Assembly (NCBI GenBank): GCA_900769285.1
Contig: CAAGGB010000319.1
Span: 1-20,790 of the forward strand
From: Victivallales bacterium
GTDB lineage: Bacteria; Verrucomicrobiota; Lentisphaeria; Oligosphaerales; Oligosphaeraceae
DNA: 20,790 nucleotides
Direction of reading: 5' to 3'
Shown here: piece by piece, positions 8,801-17,200 of the stretch
Layout of the letters: each line of letters opens with the position of its first letter
Numbering within the stretch: the first letter of the stretch is position 1
Position numbers and translations under genes: made by a program
Notes under the pieces: generated by a model
What the model was told of the DNA's origin: nothing
What the model saw: the letters and a program-made list of their open reading frames with translations, nothing else
Databases searched by the model: none

Positions 8801-10134
8801 GGCAGCTCCATGCCGACGCCCGCGTTACCTGCCGCTTCGCCATCGCCGGCGAGCCGCTGTCGGACATGGCGGCGCCGGATGGCGCGGCGGCCCTGCCATC
8901 GCGGCTGCCGCTCGGGGAGGCGCTCCGGCGCTCGCTGGAGCGCTATCTGGCGGACCGCGACGGCGGGCGAACCGTCATCGCCGGCTTCCCCTGGTTCCTG
9001 GACTGGGGGCGCGACACGCTGATTTGCCTGCGTGGTCTGGTGGCCGCCGGCCGCCTCGACGACTGCCGTGGCATCATCCGCGCCTTCGCGTCCTTCGAGG
9101 AGCAGGGCACCATCCCCAACATGATACGCGGCGCCGACAGCGGCGACCGGGCGACGTCTGACGCGCCGCTCTGGCTCCTCGCCGCCGCCGAGGCGCTCCA
9201 TGACGCCCTGCCGGCCGGCGAGCGCGCGGCGCTGCTGCAGCTCGACTGCGGCGGCCGTCCGCTCCTCGCCATCCTGGAGTCGCTGGCCTGGCACTACCGC
9301 TCGCGGTTGCCGAACGGCATCTGCTGCGACTCGGCCAGCGGCCTGGTCTTCAGCCCACCCCATTTCACCTGGATGGACACCAACTATCCCGCCGGCACGC
9401 CGCGCGAGGGCTACCCCGTCGAAATTCAGTCACTCTGGCTTCACGCGCTCGCGTTCCTGTCACGCGTCACCGGCAAGGGCTGCTACGCCGACTGGCGCGC
9501 CCTCGCCGCCGACAGCTTCCGCCGGCTCTATGTCCGCGCCGACGGCCTGGGGCTCCACGACTGCCTGCTCGGCCCATCGGGGCGCCCCGCCGCCGACTGC
9601 ACGCCCGACGACGCCATCCGGCCCAACCAACTGCTCGCCCTGACGCTCTGTCCGGACTGTGTGCCGCCGTCGGCGCGGCGCGCCGCGCTGTCCGTCTGCG
9701 CGGGGCTGCTGGTCCCCGGCAGCATCCGCAGCCTGGACGACCGGCCGCTGTCGGTGCCGCTGCCCATCGTGCGCGACGGGGTTCCCCTCAACGATCCGCA
9801 CCATCCCTACTGGGGCCAGTACGGGGGCGACGAGGACACGCGGCGCAAGGCCGCCTACCACAACGGGACGGCCTGGGGCTGGCAGATGCCGCTCTACTGC
9901 GAGGCGCTCGCGCGGGAATGCCCGTTCGACGACGGCGCACTCCGGACGGCGCGCGCCCTGCTGGAGACCGCCGCCCTCGCCATGGAGGCCGGCTGCCTCG
10001 GCCAGATGGCCGAGATCTACGACGGCGATGCGCCGCACGCCGGACGCGGCTGCCCAGCGCAGGCGTGGAGCATGTCCGAGGCCTACCGCGTCTGGCGCCT
10101 CCTGGAGGCGCGGCGGCTGGAGGCGGGACGATGA
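5827..10134 (+). CDS. Bifunctional glycogen debranching enzyme (GH13 glucanotransferase + GH133 amylo-1,6-glucosidase)
   Basis: This 1435-aa protein should both move short alpha-1,4-glucan chains and hydrolyse alpha-1,6 branch glucose of glycogen. After an N-terminal beta-type region (about 15-140), residues 145-480 carry a GH13 barrel. LLDLPIDHTG (268-277) is region I. GFRCDAG (339-345) holds nucleophile Asp343. FFLEGLG (369-375) holds acid/base Glu372. ETHDNAR (428-434) holds Asp431. All three catalytic acids are present. A middle region (about 600-1020) is not assigned. From about 1030 a GH133 domain has AGFPWFLDWGRDT (about 1052-1064), FTWMDTNYP (about 1180), GYPVEIQ and YHNGTAWGW (about 1345-1353). 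The two-activity layout resembles eukaryotic AGL; many bacterial enzymes have only one part. Starts GTG 5827 (GAGGGGA upstream) and GTG 5863 (GGGAG upstream) are both credible. It is the first gene of the glycogen block. Confidence 0.87.
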   Translation: MGVSGLFWECFSVSSVELSLEQEPAAGSEVLAYSGDVLTFELYVGGEAEGTGYVRTSLGGSAALLDEAIREVDGGASPSGAAWRDVAMRPVGDGRFRCTLPLCEVGVFEAKCLFVTAADGGCHWVPGANVRIKVEPAGTTARNAIYNAFVRQFGRYAAGPGRGEDSLRAEGFLDGQEYTVLPPSGRFRDVLRQLPHIMGTLGFRILQLLPVQPPPTTYARMGRYGSPFAPVDYFCVDPSMAEFDHRTTPLEQFGELVDGVHARGGLVLLDLPIDHTGWASSLQVEHPEWFCRNGDGSFASPGAWGVVWEDLCKLDFSHRGLWRYLAEVFLHWTRHGVDGFRCDAGYMVPCEVWRYIVARVRRQYPDTLFFLEGLGGPTETTARLLSSGGMDWAYSEIFQVYGREPLAGYLAHLLRGGAGLGVAVNFAETHDNARLASVSPAWAAMRTALAALTSQTGAFGVANGVEWLATEKIDVHGASSLNWGAEPNLVAHLRRLNDILAALPAFGAAARCRLVGDGTALGVLRTTGVAAETVLAVLNPEEHSPAWLEWQEGEFGGQDLHDLLADSHVSAARLPGGRWRLELAPAAAVCLSPRPLDSWLAERRDENGDQRRRQAVLRAWVAVRGLADVPDDQPERWCRQLADSPEAFLRELTGEAIAPLTVWEPSRDGRRVVPLPAHHFLLVRESCPFRVSLHDGETRLDGAESFASSDGGWLAPLPPAPSAPVAAWRLELRLERYVSAAEVRRVSGQVLRLPEPGRCQVRLSLPAAELTARHLGLCSNRRGSYTQARARWGELHSKYDALLAASLEEGHPADRFAALLRCRAWLVHRGASAELDPACQTGFAAGYDNTLVWTFAAPAGLGGRIGLTVTLRLSPERNAGTLTFSRSADDADAADGREPVELIMRPDVDWRVNHGVTAAYTGPEHDFPNGVTAWARGFAFRPSGAAAGLEMEADAGAFAKDGAWTYQVGLDEDAQRCLPDRTDVFSPGYFRWQLHADARVTCRFAIAGEPLSDMAAPDGAAALPSRLPLGEALRRSLERYLADRDGGRTVIAGFPWFLDWGRDTLICLRGLVAAGRLDDCRGIIRAFASFEEQGTIPNMIRGADSGDRATSDAPLWLLAAAEALHDALPAGERAALLQLDCGGRPLLAILESLAWHYRSRLPNGICCDSASGLVFSPPHFTWMDTNYPAGTPREGYPVEIQSLWLHALAFLSRVTGKGCYADWRALAADSFRRLYVRADGLGLHDCLLGPSGRPAADCTPDDAIRPNQLLALTLCPDCVPPSARRAALSVCAGLLVPGSIRSLDDRPLSVPLPIVRDGVPLNDPHHPYWGQYGGDEDTRRKAAYHNGTAWGWQMPLYCEALARECPFDDGALRTARALLETAALAMEAGCLGQMAEIYDGDAPHAGRGCPAQAWSMSEAYRVWRLLEARRLEAGR

Positions 10135-10259
10135 GGCGGTGACGGCCACCGGGAGAGGCACCCGGAGCGATGGCCGCGCCCTACGGCACGGAAAGGCAGT
10201 GACACAGGGAGACATCAACGCACAGCACACCGCAACACACAGGACGAGGAGAAGACCGT

Positions 10260-10595
10260 ATGACCATTGGCAAGCACAGAAACTGGAGGTTTGGGATGCA
10301 GAAGCTGACACGACGTTCGACGACCCGCAGAGTGATGTTCCACAAGCGCGCGGAGCCCGGCAGCCAGGTCTTCCTGGCGGGGGACTTCAACGGCTGGAGC
10401 ACGACCGACTACCCCATGGTCGACAGGGAGGGCAACGGGATGTTCTCCTGCAGCGTCGAGCTGCAGCCGGGCATCTACCAGTACAAATTCGTGGTTGACG
10501 GCATCTGGTGCCTGGACGAGAGCAACCCCGAGTTCGTCGTCTCCGACCTGGGGACCTTCAACAACATCGTGGAGGTCAAGCCCTACAAGGAATAG
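10260..10595 (+). CDS. Stand-alone CBM48 / AMPK-beta-like glycogen-binding protein
   Basis: This 111-aa protein is essentially one carbohydrate-binding module. It has GSQVFLAGDFNGWSTTDYPM (about residues 39-58) with the conserved GDFNGW. GIYQYKFVVDGIWCLDESNP (about 81-100) has the YKFVVDG strand, and an N-N-I-V strand ends the domain. Tryptophans and lysine in these blocks are the usual alpha-glucan contacts of CBM48. No catalytic domain is attached, so it may tether a partner to glycogen or sense glucan. It sits between the debranching enzyme and glycogen synthase genes. Two starts have good Shine-Dalgarno sites: ATG 10260 (GAGGAGAAG) and ATG 10296 (GGAGG, spacing 6), giving 111 or 99 aa. 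The domain itself is unaffected by the choice. The 125-bp gap upstream holds nothing else I can identify. Confidence 0.85.
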   Translation: MTIGKHRNWRFGMQKLTRRSTTRRVMFHKRAEPGSQVFLAGDFNGWSTTDYPMVDREGNGMFSCSVELQPGIYQYKFVVDGIWCLDESNPEFVVSDLGTFNNIVEVKPYKE

Positions 10596-10660
10596 CGGCC
10601 GAGCCGCCCGCGCCGCGCGGAAAATCGTCGGCGCGGCGGTGCAAGTCACGGAAGGTCGGG

Positions 10661-10671
10661 TATATTAAGGA
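10661..10671 (+). promoter_or_regulatory. Candidate -10 region upstream of glycogen synthase
   Basis: TATATTAAGGA lies in the 209-bp gap between the CBM48 gene and the synthase gene, in otherwise GC-rich DNA. TATATT would serve as a -10 box; no convincing -35 is visible (best TGCAAG at 10640). It is nearly identical to TATTTTAAGGA at 5778. If functional, the synthase has its own promoter with a leader of roughly 100 nt or more. Nothing else is recognisable in this gap. Confidence 0.35.
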
Positions 10672-10804
10672 ACACTACAACAATGTTCATCTGGGAGCTG
10701 GCGGACGTCCGGTCAGAGGGGTGTCCGCGCGAGGCCCGTTCTGTCCAAGGGAAGAGGTGAGTGACGTGAGCGACGAGAAGTCAGAGAGACGCGGCGGCGA
10801 GACG

Positions 10805-12349
10805 ATGGGGATTCAGGCTGGACGTCGGATGAAGGTCCTGATTGTGACGCCGGAGATAACGTATGTGCCCCGTGAGATGGCGGGGAGCTCCCCGAACCTG
10901 TCGGCGAAGGCGGGCGGCCTGGGTGACGTGTCGGCGTCGCTGGTGTCGGCGCTGTTCCGGATGGGCGCGGACGTCCATGTGGCGCTGCCGCACTACCGCC
11001 GGATGTTCCACACGGGCATCGCGGACGTGATGGAGGAGAAGCGCCGCCGGTACTACGAGGAGCTGGACGACACGTGCCGCATCCATCTGGCGGAGGACCG
11101 CACGTTCTACTACCGCGAGAGCGTCTATGACCGGAACAACGCGGAGTCGCTGAAGATGAGCCTCACGTTCCAGCGCGAGGTCATCAACCACATCATCATG
11201 GAGGTCCGCCCCGACCTCATCCACTGCAACGACTGGATGACGGGCCTCATCCCCGCGTTCGCGCGCAGCATGGGCATCCCCAGCCTCTTCACCGTCCACA
11301 ACATCCACACGCAGTGGGCGACGCTGGAGCAGATCGAGAACGCCGGCATCGACACGGCCCTCTTCTGGGAGAACCTCTATTACCAGCGGCAGCCCTGCAA
11401 CTACGAGGAGACGCGCTCCGGCAACCCGGTCGACCTCCTCACCAGCGGCATCTTCGGCGCACACTTCATCAACACCGTCAGCCCCACCTTCCTCAAGGAG
11501 ATCGTCGACAACCGCCACGCCTTCGTGCCGCCCCAGATTCAGGCGCAGATAGCTAACAAGTACCACGCCGGCTGCGCCGCCGGCATCCTCAACTCACCCG
11601 ACCCGCACTACAACAGCGCCGCCGACGACTTCCTCCTCCGCAAGTACGGCCCCGCCGACGTCATCGAGGGCAAGCGCCAGAACAAGCTGGCCCTCCAGGA
11701 GGCCCTCGGGCTGACCTGCGACCCCAACGCCCCCATCCTCTTCTGGCCCTCGCGCCTCGACCCCGTCCAGAAGGGACCCCAGCTCCTCACCGACATTCTC
11801 TACGCCATCATCCATGACTACTGGGATGACCACCTCCAGCTCGCCATCGTCGCCGACGGCCCCTTCCAGCAGTACTTCGTCGACATCATGCGCCAGCACC
11901 ATCTGGAGGACCGCATCGGCGTCCACTGCTTCAACGAGCGCCTGTCGCACGTCGGCTACGCCGGCAGCGACTTCGTGCTCATGCCGTCGCGCTTCGAGCC
12001 CTGCGGCCTGCCGCAGATGATTGGCCCGCTCTACGGCACCCTGCCCATCGTCCATGACACCGGCGGCCTCCACGACACCGTCGAGCACCTCAGCCTGGAG
12101 GCCGACACCGGCAACGGCTTCGTCTTCAAGTACTATGACGCGCCGGGGCTGCGCTGGGCCATCGACGAGGCCATGCGCTTCTACCACGCGCCGCTGGCGC
12201 GGCGCGAGGCCATCCTCGGCCGCGTGATGCGGGACGCCGGCTCGCGCTTCACCCATCAGGTGACCGCGAACGAGTACATCCGCATCTATGAGCGGATGCT
12301 CCAGCGGCCCCTCATCGCCGGCGAGACCGAGGACGACGCCGGGGCGTGA
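10805..12349 (+). CDS. glgA: Glycogen synthase, GT5 family
   Basis: This protein (514 aa from ATG 10805) builds alpha-1,4-glucan from a nucleotide-glucose, normally ADP-glucose in bacteria. The N-terminal GT5 domain begins MKVLIVTPEITYVPREMAG and has KAGGLGDV (about residues 35-42), the donor-binding KxGGL motif. NDWMTG and FTVHNIHTQ follow. The C-terminal Rossmann domain has FWPSRLDPVQKG and MPSRFEPCGLPQMIG (about 392-406) with the conserved catalytic-site Glu398. Length is a little above the usual 480. The start is uncertain. ATG 10805 and ATG 10829 lack a good Shine-Dalgarno. GTG 10766 follows AAGAGGTGA at a proper distance and would add 13 residues. It forms a functional set with the debranching enzyme and CBM48 protein. 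Its stop overlaps a possible GTG start of the next gene. Confidence 0.9.
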   Translation: MGIQAGRRMKVLIVTPEITYVPREMAGSSPNLSAKAGGLGDVSASLVSALFRMGADVHVALPHYRRMFHTGIADVMEEKRRRYYEELDDTCRIHLAEDRTFYYRESVYDRNNAESLKMSLTFQREVINHIIMEVRPDLIHCNDWMTGLIPAFARSMGIPSLFTVHNIHTQWATLEQIENAGIDTALFWENLYYQRQPCNYEETRSGNPVDLLTSGIFGAHFINTVSPTFLKEIVDNRHAFVPPQIQAQIANKYHAGCAAGILNSPDPHYNSAADDFLLRKYGPADVIEGKRQNKLALQEALGLTCDPNAPILFWPSRLDPVQKGPQLLTDILYAIIHDYWDDHLQLAIVADGPFQQYFVDIMRQHHLEDRIGVHCFNERLSHVGYAGSDFVLMPSRFEPCGLPQMIGPLYGTLPIVHDTGGLHDTVEHLSLEADTGNGFVFKYYDAPGLRWAIDEAMRFYHAPLARREAILGRVMRDAGSRFTHQVTANEYIRIYERMLQRPLIAGETEDDAGA

Positions 12350-12369
12350 GCCCGGCAGAGGCGACGAGC

Positions 12370-12723
12370 ATGGCCATGTCACTGTCCGAGACGGCGGCCC
12401 GTGAGGCGGCGCAGGCCTACCGCGAACTTCTTGACGCGGTCGCCAGGCGCTATGCCCTCCAGCAGGACGAGGCGCGTGTGGCGCTCGGCGACACGCTGCG
12501 CGGCCTGCAGGCACTGCTGGCCGCGATGGAGCGCGGCGGCAAGGTGGCGGACGACTGCCGCGAGCCGCTGCGGACGCTCGTCTGCAAGCTGCCCGGCGCC
12601 GCCGTCTTCGGCGGGATGGCCCAGCGGCTGCTTGTCCAGACGGAGGACGCCGCCGTCCGGGACGAGGCCGGTCGGCTGCGCGCCGTCGTCGAGTTCTGCC
12701 TCAGCGCCTCCTGCTATTCCTGA
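12370..12723 (+). CDS. Small helical protein of unknown function
   Basis: This 117-aa protein is not recognised. It is alanine-, leucine- and arginine-rich and predicted by eye to be mostly amphipathic helix, with no signal peptide, membrane segment or catalytic motif. It ends with two cysteines (FCLSASCYS). ATG 12370 is preceded by AGAGG eight bases upstream. An alternative GTG at 12346 overlaps the glycogen synthase stop codon as GTGA and would add eight residues. Codon use matches its host neighbours. Tight placement behind glgA suggests co-transcription, so a helper role in glucan metabolism is possible, but nothing in the protein shows it. Confidence 0.65.
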   Translation: MAMSLSETAAREAAQAYRELLDAVARRYALQQDEARVALGDTLRGLQALLAAMERGGKVADDCREPLRTLVCKLPGAAVFGGMAQRLLVQTEDAAVRDEAGRLRAVVEFCLSASCYS

Positions 12724-12726
12724 TGT

Positions 12727-12747
12727 GCGACGGCGGCTGTCCGTCGC
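12727..12747 (+). terminator. Stem-loop after the small helical gene; weak terminator candidate
   Basis: GCGACGG (12727-12733) and CCGTCGC (12741-12747) form a perfect 7-bp stem with a 7-nt loop. Flanking GTG/CAC bases could extend it across a 2-nt bulge. Only three T residues (12755-12757) follow, so it is a poor intrinsic terminator. It may instead stabilise the upstream mRNA or separate the glycogen block from the nuclease gene. Confidence 0.4.
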
Positions 12748-12791
12748 CGCACCGTTTCCCCTGAGTTGATTGACCTGAGAAGAGAAGACTG

Positions 12792-13274
12792 ATGAGACGT
12801 TTCCTGGTTCTGTTTCTGCTGCTGTCCTGTGCCGTGATGTTCGCCCGTGAGCTGACGGGGCTGGTGACCCGCGTGGCCGACGGCGACACGCTGACGCTCG
12901 TCGACGCCCGCGGCGACCAGCACCGCGTCCGGCTGTGGGGCATCGACAGCCCCGAGAAGGCCCAGCCGCATGGCCGCAAGGCCGGCGCGCTGCTCTCGTC
13001 CCTCGTCCTCAAGCGCAATGTCCGCGTAGAGGTCAACGACACGGACCAGTACGGCCGCAAGGTCGGCCGTGTCTTCCTTGGCGCCCTGGATGTCAACCTG
13101 GAGATGGTCCGCAAGGGCCTTGCCTGGCACTATGTCCAGTACGCCAAGGGGGCGACCGACTTGGCGGAGGCCGAACGTGCCGCGCGTCAGGAGGGCCTCG
13201 GGCTCTGGGCCGACCCGAATCCCCAGGCGCCCTGGGACTATCGCCGCGGACAGCGCCAGAGACGCGGCAAGTGA
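12792..13274 (+). CDS. Exported thermonuclease (staphylococcal nuclease-like)
   Basis: This 160-aa protein has an N-terminal signal sequence (MRRFLVLFLLLSCAVMFA) followed by an SNase fold. VTRVADGDTLTL (about 25-36) supplies Asp30 and Asp32. VRLWGIDSPE (46-55) supplies Arg47, Asp52 and Glu55. DQYGRKVGRVFL (85-96) supplies Arg89. These match the calcium-binding and catalytic residues of staphylococcal nuclease (D19, D21, R35, D40, E43, R87), so it should be an active Ca-dependent DNA/RNA nuclease in the periplasm or outside the cell. A lipoprotein form is possible because Cys13 lies inside the signal, but no proper lipobox is evident. The C-terminus is very basic (DYRRGQRQRRGK), perhaps aiding nucleic acid binding. 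ATG 12792 is preceded by a purine-rich GAGAAGAGAAG. It lies 22 bp before the dapF-like gene. Confidence 0.85.
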   Translation: MRRFLVLFLLLSCAVMFARELTGLVTRVADGDTLTLVDARGDQHRVRLWGIDSPEKAQPHGRKAGALLSSLVLKRNVRVEVNDTDQYGRKVGRVFLGALDVNLEMVRKGLAWHYVQYAKGATDLAEAERAARQEGLGLWADPNPQAPWDYRRGQRQRRGK

Positions 13275-13296
13275 GCGACGGCGGGGGAAGAAGGCC

Positions 13297-14184
13297 ATGC
13301 AACTGAGCAAGTACCACGGACTGGGCAACGACTACTTCGTCCTGACGCCCGCCGAGCTGGGCGGGCGCGAGCTGTCGCCCGAGCTGATTCGGCGCATCTG
13401 CGACCGCCATTTCGGGGCCGGCTCCGACGGCATCCTGCTGGGGCCCATCGAGCGTGGCACGGAGGACTTCGCGCGGCTGTCCGCGCAGTCCGGCACCGCC
13501 GTCCCCGACGACTGCCGGCTGGGGCTGCGCATCCTCAACCCCGACGGCTCCGAGGCGGAGAAGAGCGGCAACGGCCTGCGCATCTTCACGCAGTTCCTGC
13601 ATGACGGCGGTCTCATCGGCGGCGAGCCGGTACGGCTGCTGACGCTGGGCGGCGTCGTCACCGTCCAGGTGCTGGAGCCGCGCCGCAGCCTGCGCGTCGA
13701 GGTGGGTGAGGCCAGCTTCCGCAGCTCGCGCCTGCCGATGACGGGGCCGGAGCGCGAGGTGGTGGCGGAGCGGCTGGATGCCGGCGGCCACACCTACACG
13801 GTGACCTGCGTGTCCGTGGGCAACCCCCATTGCGTGGTGACGGGGCGCGATGTCTCGGAGGCCGCGGCCCGCGAGCACGGCCCCGTCCTGGAGTGCGACA
13901 CCCACTTCCCGAGGCGCGTGAACGTCCAGCTCATGCGTCCCGTGGGCGACCACGCCATCGAGCTGGAGATCTGGGAGCGCGGGGCCGGGTACACCCTGGC
14001 CAGCGGCACCAGCGCCAGCGCCAGCGCCGCCGCCGCCGTGCGGCTCGGGCTGTGCGCGTCACCCGTCACCGTCCTGATGCCCGGCGGCAGTCTCCGCGTG
14101 GAGGTCGACGCGCAGTGGCGCATCACCCTCACCGGGCCGGCCGAGCCCATTTGCCGCGTCCTCTGGCCCGACGGCCAGGAATGA
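13297..14184 (+). CDS. dapF: Diaminopimelate epimerase family protein with Ser/Ser in place of the catalytic Cys pair
   Basis: DapF interconverts LL- and meso-diaminopimelate for lysine and peptidoglycan synthesis. This 295-aa protein has the family layout: YHGLGNDYFVL (6-16), AGSDGILLG (41-49), NPDGSEAEKSGNGLRIF (81-97), VGNPHCV (174-180) and WERGAGYTLASGTSASASAA (226-245). In characterised DapF the motifs are CGNG and ACGTG. Here Ser90 (AGC at 13564) and Ser236 (AGC at 14002) replace both catalytic cysteines. An insertion of about 15 residues lies at 52-78. From memory, similar Ser variants occur in other bacteria annotated as dapF, so this may be a divergent subclass with another substrate or chemistry. 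ATG 13297 follows GGGGGAAGAAGG. The stop overlaps an alternative TPR-gene start (ATG 14181) as ATGA. Confidence 0.8.
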   Translation: MQLSKYHGLGNDYFVLTPAELGGRELSPELIRRICDRHFGAGSDGILLGPIERGTEDFARLSAQSGTAVPDDCRLGLRILNPDGSEAEKSGNGLRIFTQFLHDGGLIGGEPVRLLTLGGVVTVQVLEPRRSLRVEVGEASFRSSRLPMTGPEREVVAERLDAGGHTYTVTCVSVGNPHCVVTGRDVSEAAAREHGPVLECDTHFPRRVNVQLMRPVGDHAIELEIWERGAGYTLASGTSASASAAAAVRLGLCASPVTVLMPGGSLRVEVDAQWRITLTGPAEPICRVLWPDGQE

Positions 14185-14228
14185 GAACCACCACCCAGCG
14201 CCCTTGTGGCCAGTTGAGGAAGACCCAG

Positions 14229-17200
14229 ATGTCGAGGAGCAACCTGTGGATGACGGCGGCCTGCGCCGCGCTCGGTGCGTCGCTGTCCGGCGAGCCAGCG
14301 CAGCCCTTCGCCCTGCCGGTCAAGGAGTCGGCGTTCGAGCTGCGCGCGAAGGAGCTGTTCAGCATGGGCGAGAACGCCCTGGACGGCCGCGACTGGCTCG
14401 GCGCGCTCAGCTATTTCCACGAGCTGCGCGGGAAGCTGTCCTCAGAGGTGGGGACGGCGGACTACGCGCTGGTGTCGGCGCTGCTGGCGGAGGCGTGCCT
14501 GGGCTTCCAGCCGCAGGTGCCCGTGACGCTGGCCCCGGCGGCGGGCGGCGGGCGCATCGTGCCCGCCAGGCTGTCCGAGGAGGCGCTGGCGGCGCCGCTG
14601 CCGCAGTCGCTGCCGACCGCGACGCGCAACCTCATCGGCCTGATGCGGGTGCGCCAGCGGCAGTTCGTCGGCGACTGGCGCGGCGCCGAGGCGCGCGCCG
14701 CGGAGCTGTGGGGCATGGATGCCCGCGAGTCGCGGCTGTCGCGGCTGGGCGACCTGTACAACTGGACGCTGCTGGCGTATATGCAGTCGCTGTCCGCGCT
14801 GGCCGACGGGATGGACGAGGCGTCGGCGACGCCGCTGTGGCGGCAGGTGCTGCGGCTCGGCGAGGAGCGCGTGGAGCGTCCGACGGCCCAGACGACCGCC
14901 CGCTCGGGCGCGGAGGCCGCCGTCCAGGCGCGCCGGGGCGAGACGCTGGCGCGGTCGCCGCGCCGCGATGTCCTGCCTGTCGAGTTCGTCCGCCTCCGCG
15001 CCTGTGCGCTGCTGGCGGTCGGCGACGACGCGTCGGCGGAGCGCGAGCTGCGCCAGCCGGGGATGTCGGTGTATCCGGCCGAGCGCGCGTATCTGCTGCT
15101 GACCTGCCTGGCGCGGCAGGGGAAGGCGCGCGAGGCCGAGGAGCAGTATGCGCGGTGCGTCCAGGAGCATCCGCTGCGCCGGGACGCCGCGCCGCTGCTG
15201 CGGCTGGCCTGGCGCAAGGCGCTCTGGACGCTGCTGGAGATGCGCTACGCCACGGACACGCAGGAGGGCGTCGAGGAGCTTCTCGGCGAGCTGGAGCCGC
15301 TGCTGCAGCCCGCCGAGCGTCTGCGCTGGCTGCGGCTGCGCCTGCGCGCCATCGACGGTCAGCTGTCACGGCTGGAGTCGTCGGGCGAGGCGGGCGCGGG
15401 CTCGGCGCTGGAGCGCATCCACAGCTCCTGCCTGAAGTTCTCGGCGCTGTTTCCCGGCGTGTGCCTGCCGCAGTGGCTGTCGTTTGTGCGGGGGCTTCCG
15501 GAGTCGGACCGCCGCGACTACTATGAGCAGCTGGCGCAGGTGACGTGCCGGCTGGCGCAGGCGCAGGCGCGCGCCGGCAACCTCAACACGGCCATCGAGC
15601 TGCTGGAGCTCGTCGGGGGCAGCCACGACGTCGGCGACGCGCTGCGCTACGAGGCGTTCATGTCGCTGGGCGACATCGCCGCCGGCGACGTGCAGCGCTC
15701 CATCGCCGCCTACCGCCACTGCGAGACGCTGGCCGGCGTCTCGTCCGCGCAGAAGGCCGAGGCGCTCTACCGCGCCTCGCGGCAGGCGCTGACGCTGGCC
15801 GCCCGCTCCTCGGCCTCGGCCGCCGTCCGCGAGACGATGGCCCGCGAGGCCGAGAGCCTGCTGCGACGGCTCTGCGCCGACTACGGCGACACGCCGTTCG
15901 GGCGCGAGGCCGCCTACACGCTGGCCGAGCACCTCTATGGCCAGCGCCGCTACGAGGACGCCGCCGCGTTCTACGAGCGTTACTTCATGGGCGGCCAGGC
16001 CGACCCCGCGCGCCGCGACCAGGCGCGGCTCCGCTGGAGCCGCTGCTGGCGGCTGCTGGCCGAGGGGCTCCAGGGCGCGGAGTCGGCGCCCCGCCGCGAG
16101 GCGCTGCTGCGCAAGGCGCTCTCGGTGCTGACGCTGCTTCAGGGCGACGGCGTGACGGCCGAGGTCGCCGCGCAGGCGTCCCTGGAGACCTACCGCGTCC
16201 TCATGTCGCAGGGCGAGACGCCGCGCGCACAGACCCAGCTGGACGGCCTCATCGAGTCGCAGGCCGCCGCCAGGGCCTACGGCGATGTCCTCTGGGCCGC
16301 GCTCTACGAGCGGATGCTCAACCGGTATCAGCGCCATGAGCTCGCCGCCGCCGCCGCCGATGGGCTGCGCTACGAGGAGCTGCGCGTCCAGAGCCGTCTG
16401 GAGAGCGTCCCCTGGGAGCGCGAGACGTTCCTGCTCATGGGCGACATCGAGGCCGCGCGCGCCCAGTGGAAGCGCGCCGCCGCCCTCTACTCACGGCTGG
16501 AGCTCCTCCCTGCCGCCGCCACGCCCGGCGCACCGGACGAGCAGAGCCTCTACGCCTTCTGCCAGGCCGCGTTCTGCCTCGCGCGGGCCGGCGAGCTCGA
16601 CAGCGCCTACGCCCAGCTCCGCCGGCACCTCGAGGCCGTCGGCGCACAGCTCCCGCGCCCCTACGCCTACCAGGGCGCCATGCTCCTCGGAGACATCAAG
16701 GTCCAGCAGCGCGCGTTCGCCGACGCACAGGCGCACTTCGAGCAGGCGCAGCGCGTCTACGGCCAGGACGACACCTACAAGACCAACCTCGCGCGCTGCC
16801 GACAGGGCGAGATGCTCCTCCTCAGCGCCGAGGAGACCCTCCGCAGCAAGCCCGACCGCCCACGACGCGAGCTCGCCATCGCCCAGCTCGAGCAGGCCTC
16901 CGCCATCTTCGCCGCGCTCCTCGACGTCCGCCGCGACGACGGCGGCGCCGCGACCGCCGCCGGCCCCACCCAGGACCACTGCTTCGACCTCTATCTCCGC
17001 GCCCAGTATGGCCTTGGCGGCTGCTTCGAGCTCGCCGCCGACGACCCGAACCCCGACGTCGCCGCGTCCGCCCGCGAGCGCGCCCTCTGGTGCTACAAGC
17101 GCATCTGCGACTACTTCATCGCCCGCGCCCGCCAGGGACAGGCCCTCCGCAGCTCACGCTACTACGTCAAGAGCCTCGACAGCCGCATCCGCCTCCTCAC

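Noticed and set aside
15366..16337. Long minus-strand open frames opposite the TPR and debranching genes.
   Set aside because: These are frequent in GC-rich DNA, have no recognisable motifs, and lie opposite plus-strand frames with clear domain evidence or repeat structure.
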